Source: an uncultured Alphaproteobacteria bacterium | GTDB taxonomy: Bacteria > Pseudomonadota > Alphaproteobacteria > CAAHEQ01 > UBA3637 | NCBI GenBank assembly: GCA_944391545.1 | Contig: CALXTZ010000090.1 | Coordinates: forward strand, 1 to 5,318 | DNA length: 5,318 nucleotides | Direction of reading: 5' to 3' | Shown: one piece after another, positions 1 through 5,318 of the stretch | Position numbering within the stretch: position 1 is the stretch's first letter | Layout of the letters: each line of letters starts with the position of its first letter | Made by a program: the position numbers and the translations under genes | The notes under the pieces: generated by a model | What the model saw: only the letters and a program-made list of their open reading frames with translations | Told to the model about the DNA's origin: nothing | Database searches by the model: none

Positions 1-18
1 TAAAAAAATATTTTTCAT
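1..18 (-). CDS. Possible start of a sixth gene, cut by the window edge
   Basis: On the minus strand an ATG at 18 opens six codons reading M-K-N-I-F-L before the window ends. A lysine followed by hydrophobic residues is how many signal peptides or membrane proteins begin. It lies 17 nt beyond the stop of the preceding gene, on the same strand. The only candidate ribosome site is the AGGA formed at that stop codon, which is further away than usual. Six codons cannot prove a gene, so this is a pointer only. Confidence 0.25.
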
Positions 19-35
19 ACGATATAGAAAAAATC
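1..35. other. Short A/T-rich spacer after the unknown exported gene
   Basis: These 35 bases are very A/T-rich and hold a small A5-T-A-T5-type palindrome near 5-15. There is no GC-rich stem ahead of a T-run on the minus strand, so I see no intrinsic terminator. Transcription may continue beyond the window. Confidence 0.5.
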
Positions 36-1091
36 CTAAAAGTCAAGCAAAAGCGGCGTCCCTAACATAAAATAACGCGGGCGGAACAAATCATCCAAAG
101 CCGGCATTTGGTCTTTGATCGCATCCACATCCGCCGGAGTCGTCTCAAACATCGCAATGGTTGTCTTCCATGCCTGTCGGATCATCGGATCCAAATAATT
201 CCCAACCAACAAATAAGCTTTTTTCTTTTGAAGAACATCCTGTACAACCGTCGGAGCCGTCTTCGCAACGCGGAAAGCCTTAATCACACGATCGCATTTA
301 TCCGTAAACTCACCGCGCGTCATATGAACCTGATGCAGTTCATCTTCTACAAATACACTGTGACCCGTTTGATACATGCGATCGACCAAAGAAGCGCACG
401 GATTTTCCATCGCGTCAAAAACGGCCGTGCGCGGCAAAGCCAAAGCCACATAAATCATCCGTTCTTCTCCGTCTTTGCCCGAACCGAAGCGTTTAAAGGA
501 ATCGATGACCGTCATGACTTTACCGACGTCTTCTTTGCTCAAGTCGCCGACAGCCTCCGGACGTGGTTTGAGCGGATAAATCCCCCGTTCTTCCAAAGTC
601 CTGTATTTCGGGCTGTAAACCTTGAAAAAACTTTTATTATCCAAACTGACTTCTTGGGCCAAAACCTGTTTTTGCGGAACATCTTTGTTTTCATAAAAAG
701 ACGGCCACATCTCGGGCATTAAATAAGGATACATGAACGGCGATAAATACCGTAAATCTTCTTCGGTCAATTCCTGTACTTCCGGCGCTAACCGAGTCGG
801 AATCTTGCCGCGCCATTCAATCACGCCCGGCATCGTTCGTGTTTTATATGAAATACTGCGCGTCTTATGAAGCGCCGGAAAAACATACTGACGATATTCA
901 AACGGCAATTCAAAAAACTGTTTCATCAGCTTTTGTTCGTTGGCTTCCGGATCCTGCATCTGACGCACTAAAGTGGTTACGTCGTTATCCGGCGCCGTTT
1001 GCAACAACGTCGCGATATCCGCGAACGGCAAGCGAGCTGCGCCGGCACTCTGACAACACAAAACCAACAAAGCAACGAACAAAAACCGCAT
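36..1091 (-). CDS. Exported protein of unknown family
   Basis: I do not recognise this 351-residue protein. It opens with a signal peptide: R2, a hydrophobic core at 3-12, then A-G-A before A19, giving a probable SPase I cut near residue 18-19. The C12-C13 pair in the core does not fit a lipobox because a leucine precedes it. The mature part has no membrane segment. It is rich in aromatics and prolines, notably at 116-133 (four Pro, three Tyr, two Phe, one Trp) and 336-351. It has only two cysteines, C232 and C266, which could form a disulfide in the periplasm. Residues 40-75 look helical and charged, and 211-221 look like a buried beta strand. The ATG lies 3 nt after the DUF4139 stop with no visible Shine-Dalgarno site, so translation probably depends on the upstream gene. 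That junction, the signal peptide and the full-length open frame with ordinary coding composition support a real gene acting with its neighbour. Confidence 0.8.
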   Translation of the reverse strand: MRFLFVALLVLCCQSAGAARLPFADIATLLQTAPDNDVTTLVRQMQDPEANEQKLMKQFFELPFEYRQYVFPALHKTRSISYKTRTMPGVIEWRGKIPTRLAPEVQELTEEDLRYLSPFMYPYLMPEMWPSFYENKDVPQKQVLAQEVSLDNKSFFKVYSPKYRTLEERGIYPLKPRPEAVGDLSKEDVGKVMTVIDSFKRFGSGKDGEERMIYVALALPRTAVFDAMENPCASLVDRMYQTGHSVFVEDELHQVHMTRGEFTDKCDRVIKAFRVAKTAPTVVQDVLQKKKAYLLVGNYLDPMIRQAWKTTIAMFETTPADVDAIKDQMPALDDLFRPRYFMLGTPLLLDF

Positions 1092-1094
1092 TGT

Positions 1095-2531
1095 TTATTG
1101 CGCTTTCGCTTTTGCTGACGCCGCCGTTTCTTTTTGGATTTGAACCTTAAACGTCAAAATCGTTTGACCTTCGGGCGGAATATCCACATTCCAATAAACC
1201 GTATTGGCATTTTCTTTCATGCTCTTTTGGCTTTCGGATAAAATCCGCCAATTGTTCGGCAACCGTTGTTCAAAACGAACCTGTACCGGCGTTTTCATCG
1301 CATTGTTTAAGGCCACTTCAAATCCGGCTTCATAAGCATCTTTGCCAATCGCCGTATAGCTGGTTTTCTTGCCGGCCGCCGTAATATCAAAAGCCTGCCC
1401 CAACCGCAGCGTTACTTTTTGTTGAACCGCCGTGTGATCAATATTGTCTTCCCCCACAAAAATCAATCGGTTGTTTTGATCTTTTTTGTAAACCCGAACG
1501 GTTCCTTTAGGCAACGGCAATCCCAATCCGTCTTCTTTTTTATTTTCAAAAGTCAAGAACACGGATGGTTTTACATCTTTAAAATCCGTCGTATAAGCCA
1601 CATTAATCGTATCAGTGAATTTGTATTGTTTTTGAACGGTCACATGATCGCCGCTCAACAAAGCCACCTGTTTAGTTTGGTTGGACAAAATATCCGTCGG
1701 ACGATCCAACGTATACAAGTAATAATCCCCCAACTGTTCCGATCCCATCGCCGAATCCATAACCGCATTTTCCGCCAACATCATCGCCGATGCTTTATAC
1801 ATAACCCGGGGCTGCGGCCGTGTGATATTCACGGATCCGGCCACCAATTGCAAAGTCGCGTTTTCATAACTGACCTGCGTGTTGTTCGTTAACGTGACCA
1901 ATCCGTTTAAATCCATTTTATCATCTGAATCGTTTAATTCGGCCACATAATCGGCCTTCCAATTAATCCCGTTAGACAGATAAGACAATTCAATTTCTTC
2001 GGTTGCGGCTTGTTTACTCATCAAATCCAAAATCAAAGTCGGTTTAGACCACAAATTTTTCGGAATTTGGTTAAACAAAATTCGGCCAGGATATTTCGTT
2101 TCGATTTTATTGCCGATTTTCAGAACCGGTTCCCCGTAATTAAACGCCAAAATTTGCGCTTTTTGCGTTTCGGTTGCGCCGGTAGCCGGATTCGTCCATT
2201 CAATATCAACGGTCGATCCGACGGCTTTTTGCATCATGTTATCATGCGTTAATAAATCAAAATTAAAGTTTTGTTCCTGAACCGTCACGCCGTTTCCCGA
2301 AACAAAAACGGATTCCGGAATCATTTGATCGGAAATATCCGAAAAAGCAATCTGATTGTCGCCTTGCTTCAACGGCACTTTGCGGACATCTTTCACCAAC
2401 CCGATTCCCTGATTATAAATTGTCACCGTCAGCCGCTCTCTCGCCGCCGGCGACACCGTTGTGATTTCCTGAGCCGACACGCTGAAAGCCGCCATCGAAA
2501 TCATAAGACCCGTGATTAATTTACGAAACAT
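1095..2531 (-). CDS. Exported DUF4139-domain protein
   Basis: I place the start at the ATG at 2531 (478 residues). It has an AAAGGGGG site 6 nt upstream and gives a clean Sec signal peptide: K4 near the N-terminus, a hydrophobic core at 5-17, and likely cleavage after S-V-S-A (20). An in-frame ATG at 2576 would add 15 polar residues, including two cysteines, ahead of the signal and has no comparable site. Residues 30-165 are beta-rich and occupy the usual N-terminal (DUF4140-like) position. From about 175 the DUF4139 domain shows S-Y-L-S-N-G-I-N-W-K-A-D-Y (183-195), L-P-L-P-K-G-T-V-R-V-Y (338-348), F-V-G-E-D-N-I-D-H-T (358-367) and a final P-P-E-G (452-455). A methionine-rich linker lies at 243-263. 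The tail is Ala/Lys-rich with no membrane anchor, suggesting a soluble periplasmic or secreted protein. The function of DUF4139 is not established. The family assignment is from motif recognition. The gene overlaps the NfeD gene by 11 nt. Confidence 0.88.
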   Translation of the reverse strand: MFRKLITGLMISMAAFSVSAQEITTVSPAARERLTVTIYNQGIGLVKDVRKVPLKQGDNQIAFSDISDQMIPESVFVSGNGVTVQEQNFNFDLLTHDNMMQKAVGSTVDIEWTNPATGATETQKAQILAFNYGEPVLKIGNKIETKYPGRILFNQIPKNLWSKPTLILDLMSKQAATEEIELSYLSNGINWKADYVAELNDSDDKMDLNGLVTLTNNTQVSYENATLQLVAGSVNITRPQPRVMYKASAMMLAENAVMDSAMGSEQLGDYYLYTLDRPTDILSNQTKQVALLSGDHVTVQKQYKFTDTINVAYTTDFKDVKPSVFLTFENKKEDGLGLPLPKGTVRVYKKDQNNRLIFVGEDNIDHTAVQQKVTLRLGQAFDITAAGKKTSYTAIGKDAYEAGFEVALNNAMKTPVQVRFEQRLPNNWRILSESQKSMKENANTVYWNVDIPPEGQTILTFKVQIQKETAASAKAKAQ

Positions 2532-3006
2532 GTTTTTCCCCCTTTTTTGACACATACAAAACGATTCCGTCAACACGATGAACCGTTACCATTTCCCCTG
2601 TTTTCAAAGCCTGATCCGATTTGACCGGCCAAACAGTGTCTCCGATTTTAACTTGTCCCTGACCGTCTTTTATCGCAGACGCCAACGGATAGCTTTTGCC
2701 GATAAATTCCTTGGCGCCTTGGTTTAAAAACGGATATTTTTCTTTATCGGATCCGCCAAAGATTTTACCATACACAAACCATCCCGAGAAGACGGATATA
2801 GTTGAAAAAACGGCAAAAAGCAAGAGTTGATACGAAACAGAAATATCCGGAAAAAAAGCCGCGACAACGCCGGTCAACAAAGCCCCGATACCGATCCACA
2901 CAATAAAAACACCCGGAATAAACAATTCGGCCGTCATCATTAAAATTCCGGCAATAAACCATCCCCAAAATCCGGTTCCGATAAAAGAAAACCACGCTTC
3001 GTTCAT
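2521..3006 (-). CDS. ybbJ: NfeD-family membrane protein, YbbJ type, partner of QmcA
   Basis: This 161-residue protein is the short, protease-less form of NfeD and close in length to E. coli YbbJ (about 152). The N-terminal half is membrane-embedded, with segments at about 12-30, 32-53 and 59-80, and includes the diagnostic E-L-F-I-P-G-x-x-x-x-W-x-G-I-G-A-L (27-43). After a linker with L-N-Q (94-96), residues 100-154 form the soluble OB-fold: I-G-K (102-104), then G-Q-G-x-V-K-I-G-D-T-V-W-P-V (115-128), G-E-M-V-T-V (137-142) and V-D-G-I-x-L (145-150). The G-D-x-x-W-P-V signature is the same as in YbbJ. NfeD proteins are encoded next to SPFH proteins and are thought to bind them through the membrane part or OB-fold. 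Here the start lies 3 nt past the qmcA stop, behind AGAAAGG. The 3' end overlaps the next gene by 11 nt, so the two are probably translationally coupled. Confidence 0.93.
   Translation of the reverse strand: MNEAWFSFIGTGFWGWFIAGILMMTAELFIPGVFIVWIGIGALLTGVVAAFFPDISVSYQLLLFAVFSTISVFSGWFVYGKIFGGSDKEKYPFLNQGAKEFIGKSYPLASAIKDGQGQVKIGDTVWPVKSDQALKTGEMVTVHRVDGIVLYVSKKGEKHVS
2538..2545 (-). promoter_or_regulatory. Ribosome-binding site that decides the DUF4139 start
   Basis: The minus strand reads AAAGGGGG, ending 6 nt before the ATG at 2531 and lying wholly within the final codons of the NfeD gene. It favours 2531 over the upstream in-frame ATG at 2576. That choice also puts the signal peptide at the very N-terminus. 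Confidence 0.7.
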
Positions 3007-3009
3007 CGA

Positions 3010-3969
3010 CTAGCCTTTCTTCTTAACATTTTTTTCAAGGGTGCCGGCCGCCGACGTCTTTTGAAACACTTCTTTTGTCAATTCGGCGATACCGGTTAAA
3101 CTGCCGACCAATCCGGAAGTTTCCAACGGCAGCATTAACAATTTTTGATTAGGCGATTGAACGATTTGTTGCAACGCTTCCACATACTTTTGTCCCAAGA
3201 AATAGTTCAGCGCCTGAACACTGCCCCGTTCAATTGCTTCGGACACCATCTGAGTCGCTTTGGCTTCGGCCTGGGCTTCGCGTTCTCTGGCTTCGGCATC
3301 CCGGAAAGCCGATTCCTTTCGACCTTCAGCGGACAAAATCGCCGATTGTTTTTCCCCGTCAGCCTTTAAAATAGCCGCTTGTTTGAACCCTTCGGCCTCC
3401 AAAATATTAGCCCGTTTTTCCCGTTCGGCCTTCATTTGCCGCGCCATCGCATCGATCAAATCCCGAGGCGGCGAAATATCCTTAATCTCGACACGCGTGA
3501 TTTTCGTTCCCCACGGAATCGTCGCTTCATCCACGACCGTTAATAACCGTTGATTAATCACATCCCGTTGGCTTAACAATTCATCAATTTCCATACCGCC
3601 GATGACGGTTCGAATGTTTGTCATTACTAAATTCAACATGCCGGCATATAAATCATGAATCTGATACGCCGCTTTGACCGATTCCTGAATTTGGAAGAAA
3701 ACGACACCGTCCACGCGAACCATCGCGTTATCTTTGGTAATCACTTCTTGCGAAGGGACATCCAACACCTGCTCCATGCGATTGACTTTGCTGCCGACGC
3801 GTTCGATGAACGGCACCAAAACATGAAATCCGGGACGCAGCAATCGCGTAAAACGCCCTAAATTTTCAACCGTATATTCATATCCTTGCGGCACAATAAC
3901 GATGGATTTAACCAAAACAATTAAAACGCCGATAACTAAAACAAGAGCAAAACCTAAAAAGCCGGACAT
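3010..3969 (-). CDS. qmcA: QmcA-type SPFH/band-7 (stomatin/paraslipin) membrane scaffold protein
   Basis: This 319-residue protein has one N-terminal membrane segment (about 4-26). It is followed at once by P-Q-G-Y and G-R-F/L-R-P-G-F-H, the standard opening of the band-7 domain, which runs to about residue 180. Family landmarks are M-E-Q-V-L-D-V-P-S-Q-E-V (65-76), T-N-I-R-T-V-I-G (117-124), L-S-Q-R-D (132-136) and P-W-G (152-154). From 180 to about 240 there is a charged Ala/Glu/Lys coiled coil built on 11-residue repeats, then a conserved C-terminal part (M-V-S-E-A-I at 241-246, Y-F-L-G-Q-K-Y at 256-262). E. coli QmcA (YbbK), about 305 residues, matches along its whole length as I recall it. 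Such proteins oligomerise at the inner membrane and are linked to membrane microdomains and to modulating membrane proteases and other complexes. The start is fixed by a strong Shine-Dalgarno site. Its NfeD partner follows after 3 nt, the classical arrangement. Confidence 0.95.
   Translation of the reverse strand: MSGFLGFALVLVIGVLIVLVKSIVIVPQGYEYTVENLGRFTRLLRPGFHVLVPFIERVGSKVNRMEQVLDVPSQEVITKDNAMVRVDGVVFFQIQESVKAAYQIHDLYAGMLNLVMTNIRTVIGGMEIDELLSQRDVINQRLLTVVDEATIPWGTKITRVEIKDISPPRDLIDAMARQMKAEREKRANILEAEGFKQAAILKADGEKQSAILSAEGRKESAFRDAEAREREAQAEAKATQMVSEAIERGSVQALNYFLGQKYVEALQQIVQSPNQKLLMLPLETSGLVGSLTGIAELTKEVFQKTSAAGTLEKNVKKKG
3014..3020 (-). promoter_or_regulatory. Ribosome-binding site of the NfeD gene
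   Basis: The minus strand reads AGAAAGG, 7 nt before the ATG at 3006. It sits inside the last codons of the SPFH gene. It is of moderate strength and supports this start and tight coupling of the pair. Confidence 0.65.
3283..3414 (-). repeat. Four 11-residue (33-bp) coiled-coil repeats within the SPFH gene
   Basis: Residues 186-229 divide exactly into four hendecads: RANILEAEGFK, QAAILKADGEK, QSAILSAEGRK and ESAFRDAEARE. The first three show the pattern x-x-x-I-L-x-A-E/D-G-x-K, and the fourth is decayed. At the DNA level the repeat is degenerate (for example GCGGAxGG-like blocks with differing codons), so it is protein-level periodicity and not a recent DNA duplication. Hendecads favour nearly straight, slightly right-handed coiled coils. 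E. coli QmcA has the same series as I recall it, so this is a family trait used for oligomer assembly. Confidence 0.8.
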
Positions 3970-3972
3970 ATT

Positions 3973-3980
3973 CCCTCCTT
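3973..3980 (-). promoter_or_regulatory. Strong Shine-Dalgarno site of the qmcA-type gene
   Basis: The minus strand reads AAGGAGGG, an almost full anti-16S match. It ends 3 nt before the ATG at 3969 (4 nt if only the AGGAGG core is counted), which is slightly tight. It lies in the 26-nt gap after the DUF2207 gene and is the best ribosome site in the window. This suggests the SPFH gene is translated independently and strongly compared with its neighbours. Confidence 0.85.
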
Positions 3981-3995
3981 CTGTTAATTAAAAAC

Positions 3996-5318
3996 TTATT
4001 TATTAAAGACTGCTTTTTCAATAAAAGTCAAGGGAATTGCAGTTTCCTTTGCGCTTTTTAAAACAAACGGAAAGCGAACTTTCTTCGCCTGACAACCAGC
4101 ACAGCGACGAACACAGTCCAATGCAATCAAAACCGGTACGTTTTTTTCAAGCACGGCGGATTGCAATGAAGACGGCTCCGCCAACAGCGCCGATAAGTGC
4201 CGCTCCGTGTTTTCGTATGTTTCCCGAATAAACATTCGATAAGGACCTTTGGTCATAAACAGAGCATATCCGATTAAAACGGACACACACAATAAAATGC
4301 CGATAACCGCAAAAGAACCGACAGGCATATCTAAAAAACCGAAGCCGGCCCAACAAACGGCCGCTAAAATCCAACCGCCGGCTAATTCCTGACCGGCTGC
4401 TTTAGCATATTCCCAAGCATATTGCCGACGTATAACCCGACCGAAACCGGCATCTTCTTGAAACGAATAAGCATCCCAAACAGCATGTGTCCGTTTAGCG
4501 GAGAACAATCGATTTAAAACATATCTTTGTGTCGCCGTTAAAGCCATCCGTTTGTTTGTTCGCGTTACCCGGATGGTTCCGTCCGGCTGTTCCGTCAATT
4601 CAACAACCCCTTTTTCCGCCAAAGACAACAAAATACCGCCGGCTGACCGTGCATCCGTTCGATGATACAGAACAAACCGCATCACCTCGGGCGCATAAGA
4701 CAAGCGTCCGGCAACTTTTGCCATTGTTTTTTTGGACATGCGAGCCGTCCCCAGAAACCATGCTTCAATGGCATAATAACCGATCATTCCCATACAAAGA
4801 AGCCCGGTCAGCCAAATCAAAAAAGTATCAAAGAAAAAGTCAACAAATCGGGTCGTCCAAGGTAAACCGATTTCCGGCGTTTTCTCCATCGTCAAATCGA
4901 CTCGCACATCGGTCATCGGCGGCAACAACCGCGTGATTTTCATTGCAATATGGCCGGCGTCGTCTTCGGCGGTTTCCACCGTTTGTTCAACGGCTATGTT
5001 ATTTTCGCCGAATAAAACCTTTTTGCCGACGATCCGGGTCGATGCCGGAACACTGATTAAAATGCCCATGCGTTCGATCGGATACGGCAAAGATCGTCCC
5101 AACAATCCCAAGAAAAATAAATCCGCATTTTCTCCGGGAATAAGCGCCTGCGGCACCAAATAAGAAATTTGGAAAATATGAAGTCCCGGTTCCAAAACCG
5201 TCAAATCCGGAAATGTCAGCGTCACTCGATCGTTTGTTTCATCCGGCGTTACGATAAACGGGGCGGACCGGTAATTATGTTCGGCCTTTAAAAACGTTCT
5301 TTCCACAGGCCAATAAAC
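3996..5318 (-). CDS. DUF2207 (YciQ-like) membrane protein, 5' end cut off by the window
   Basis: The frame is open to the window edge (440 visible residues, first residues V-Y-W-P), so the true start and presumably a signal peptide lie outside. A GTG at 5306 is internal to the domain and is not a likely start. Residues 1-145 form a beta-rich extracytoplasmic region with the DUF2207 pattern: L-x-x-G-x-H-x-x-x-I-x-Y near 42-53, then a G-x-x-x-P-x-P-I segment (75-81) and a strand ending in V-P (90-91). A membrane segment follows at about 163-187. Next is a cytoplasmic part with the family's winged-helix-like motif (Y-A-P-E-V to L-x-x-L-A-E-K-G-V-V-E-L, 208-241), then two membrane segments at about 314-331 and 333-354. 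The C-terminus carries C402, C406 and C409 and lacks the glycine-rich tail of many relatives. The family's biochemical function is unknown. It is the first visible gene of the cluster, 26 nt before the SPFH gene. Family call is from pattern recall, not a search. Confidence 0.82.
   Translation of the reverse strand, partial: VYWPVERTFLKAEHNYRSAPFIVTPDETNDRVTLTFPDLTVLEPGLHIFQISYLVPQALIPGENADLFFLGLLGRSLPYPIERMGILISVPASTRIVGKKVLFGENNIAVEQTVETAEDDAGHIAMKITRLLPPMTDVRVDLTMEKTPEIGLPWTTRFVDFFFDTFLIWLTGLLCMGMIGYYAIEAWFLGTARMSKKTMAKVAGRLSYAPEVMRFVLYHRTDARSAGGILLSLAEKGVVELTEQPDGTIRVTRTNKRMALTATQRYVLNRLFSAKRTHAVWDAYSFQEDAGFGRVIRRQYAWEYAKAAGQELAGGWILAAVCWAGFGFLDMPVGSFAVIGILLCVSVLIGYALFMTKGPYRMFIRETYENTERHLSALLAEPSSLQSAVLEKNVPVLIALDCVRRCAGCQAKKVRFPFVLKSAKETAIPLTFIEKAVFNK

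Noticed and set aside
4..16. A5-T-A-T5-like palindrome as a terminator
   Set aside because: It has no G-C pairs and would give a very unstable hairpin. It also overlaps a possible start codon.
60..84. Cysteines at residues 12-13 of the unknown exported protein (1050-1058) as a lipoprotein signal
   Set aside because: The residue before the cysteine is leucine rather than Gly/Ala/Ser, and a normal A-x-A cleavage site follows, so SPase I processing is more likely. The interval given here is not itself a feature.
108..722. 204-codon open frame on the plus strand opposite the unknown exported gene
   Set aside because: It lies wholly antisense to a gene with a signal peptide and operon spacing. 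The product is Arg/His/Phe-rich, as expected of a reverse-strand shadow, and nothing else in the window is on the plus strand.
839..1150. Plus-strand frame spanning the junction of the last two genes, ending in a hydrophobic stretch
   Set aside because: The hydrophobic end is the reverse reading of the signal peptide and the Ala/Lys tail region. I see no convincing ribosome site or context for a real gene.
1419..1892. 157-codon plus-strand frame opposite the DUF4139 gene
   Set aside because: It is antisense to strongly recognisable DUF4139 motifs and its composition (many Ile, Arg, His, Gln, Phe) is typical of a shadow.
2765..2995. 76-codon minus-strand frame inside the NfeD gene
   Set aside because: It is an out-of-frame reading of the membrane part of a clear NfeD protein.
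5304..5306. GTG at 5306 as the start of the DUF2207 gene
   Set aside because: The frame stays open upstream to the window edge, there is no room to see a ribosome site, and starting here would omit the signal peptide and the first part of the DUF2207 domain.

Overview
The window reads as one compact, single-strand gene cluster. All five substantial genes lie on the minus strand, so transcription runs from high to low coordinates, and almost every base is coding. The composition is moderate in GC with an A/T-rich third position. The proteins look Gram-negative: a QmcA/YbbJ pair very close to the E. coli proteins, Sec signal peptides ending in A-x-A, and purine-rich Shine-Dalgarno sites. My best guess is a proteobacterium, possibly a low-GC alphaproteobacterium of the gut or host-associated kind. 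That placement is inference and the sequence alone does not settle it.

Layout in transcription order: (1) 5318-3996, the 3' part of a DUF2207 (YciQ-like) multi-pass membrane protein whose start lies beyond the window; (2) 3969-3010, a QmcA-type SPFH/band-7 protein; (3) 3006-2521, a YbbJ-type NfeD protein; (4) 2531-1095, an exported DUF4139 protein; (5) 1091-36, an exported protein I do not recognise. The four junctions are a 26-nt gap, a 3-nt gap, an 11-nt overlap and a 3-nt gap. This implies one polycistronic mRNA with translational coupling. Positions 1-35 hold no GC-rich hairpin, and an ATG at position 18 may begin a sixth gene, so the operon may continue past the window.

Functionally, the well-understood core is the QmcA-YbbJ pair: an SPFH scaffold and its small NfeD partner, which together organise a patch of inner membrane. 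The unusual part is the company they keep. A DUF2207 membrane protein precedes them and two signal-peptide proteins follow with no spacing to speak of. The simplest inference is an envelope module in which an SPFH/NfeD microdomain works with one more membrane protein and two periplasmic proteins. None of the three flanking families has an established biochemical role that I can state.

I see no RNA genes, mobile elements, CRISPR arrays, attachment sites, or non-coding stretch over 35 bases.
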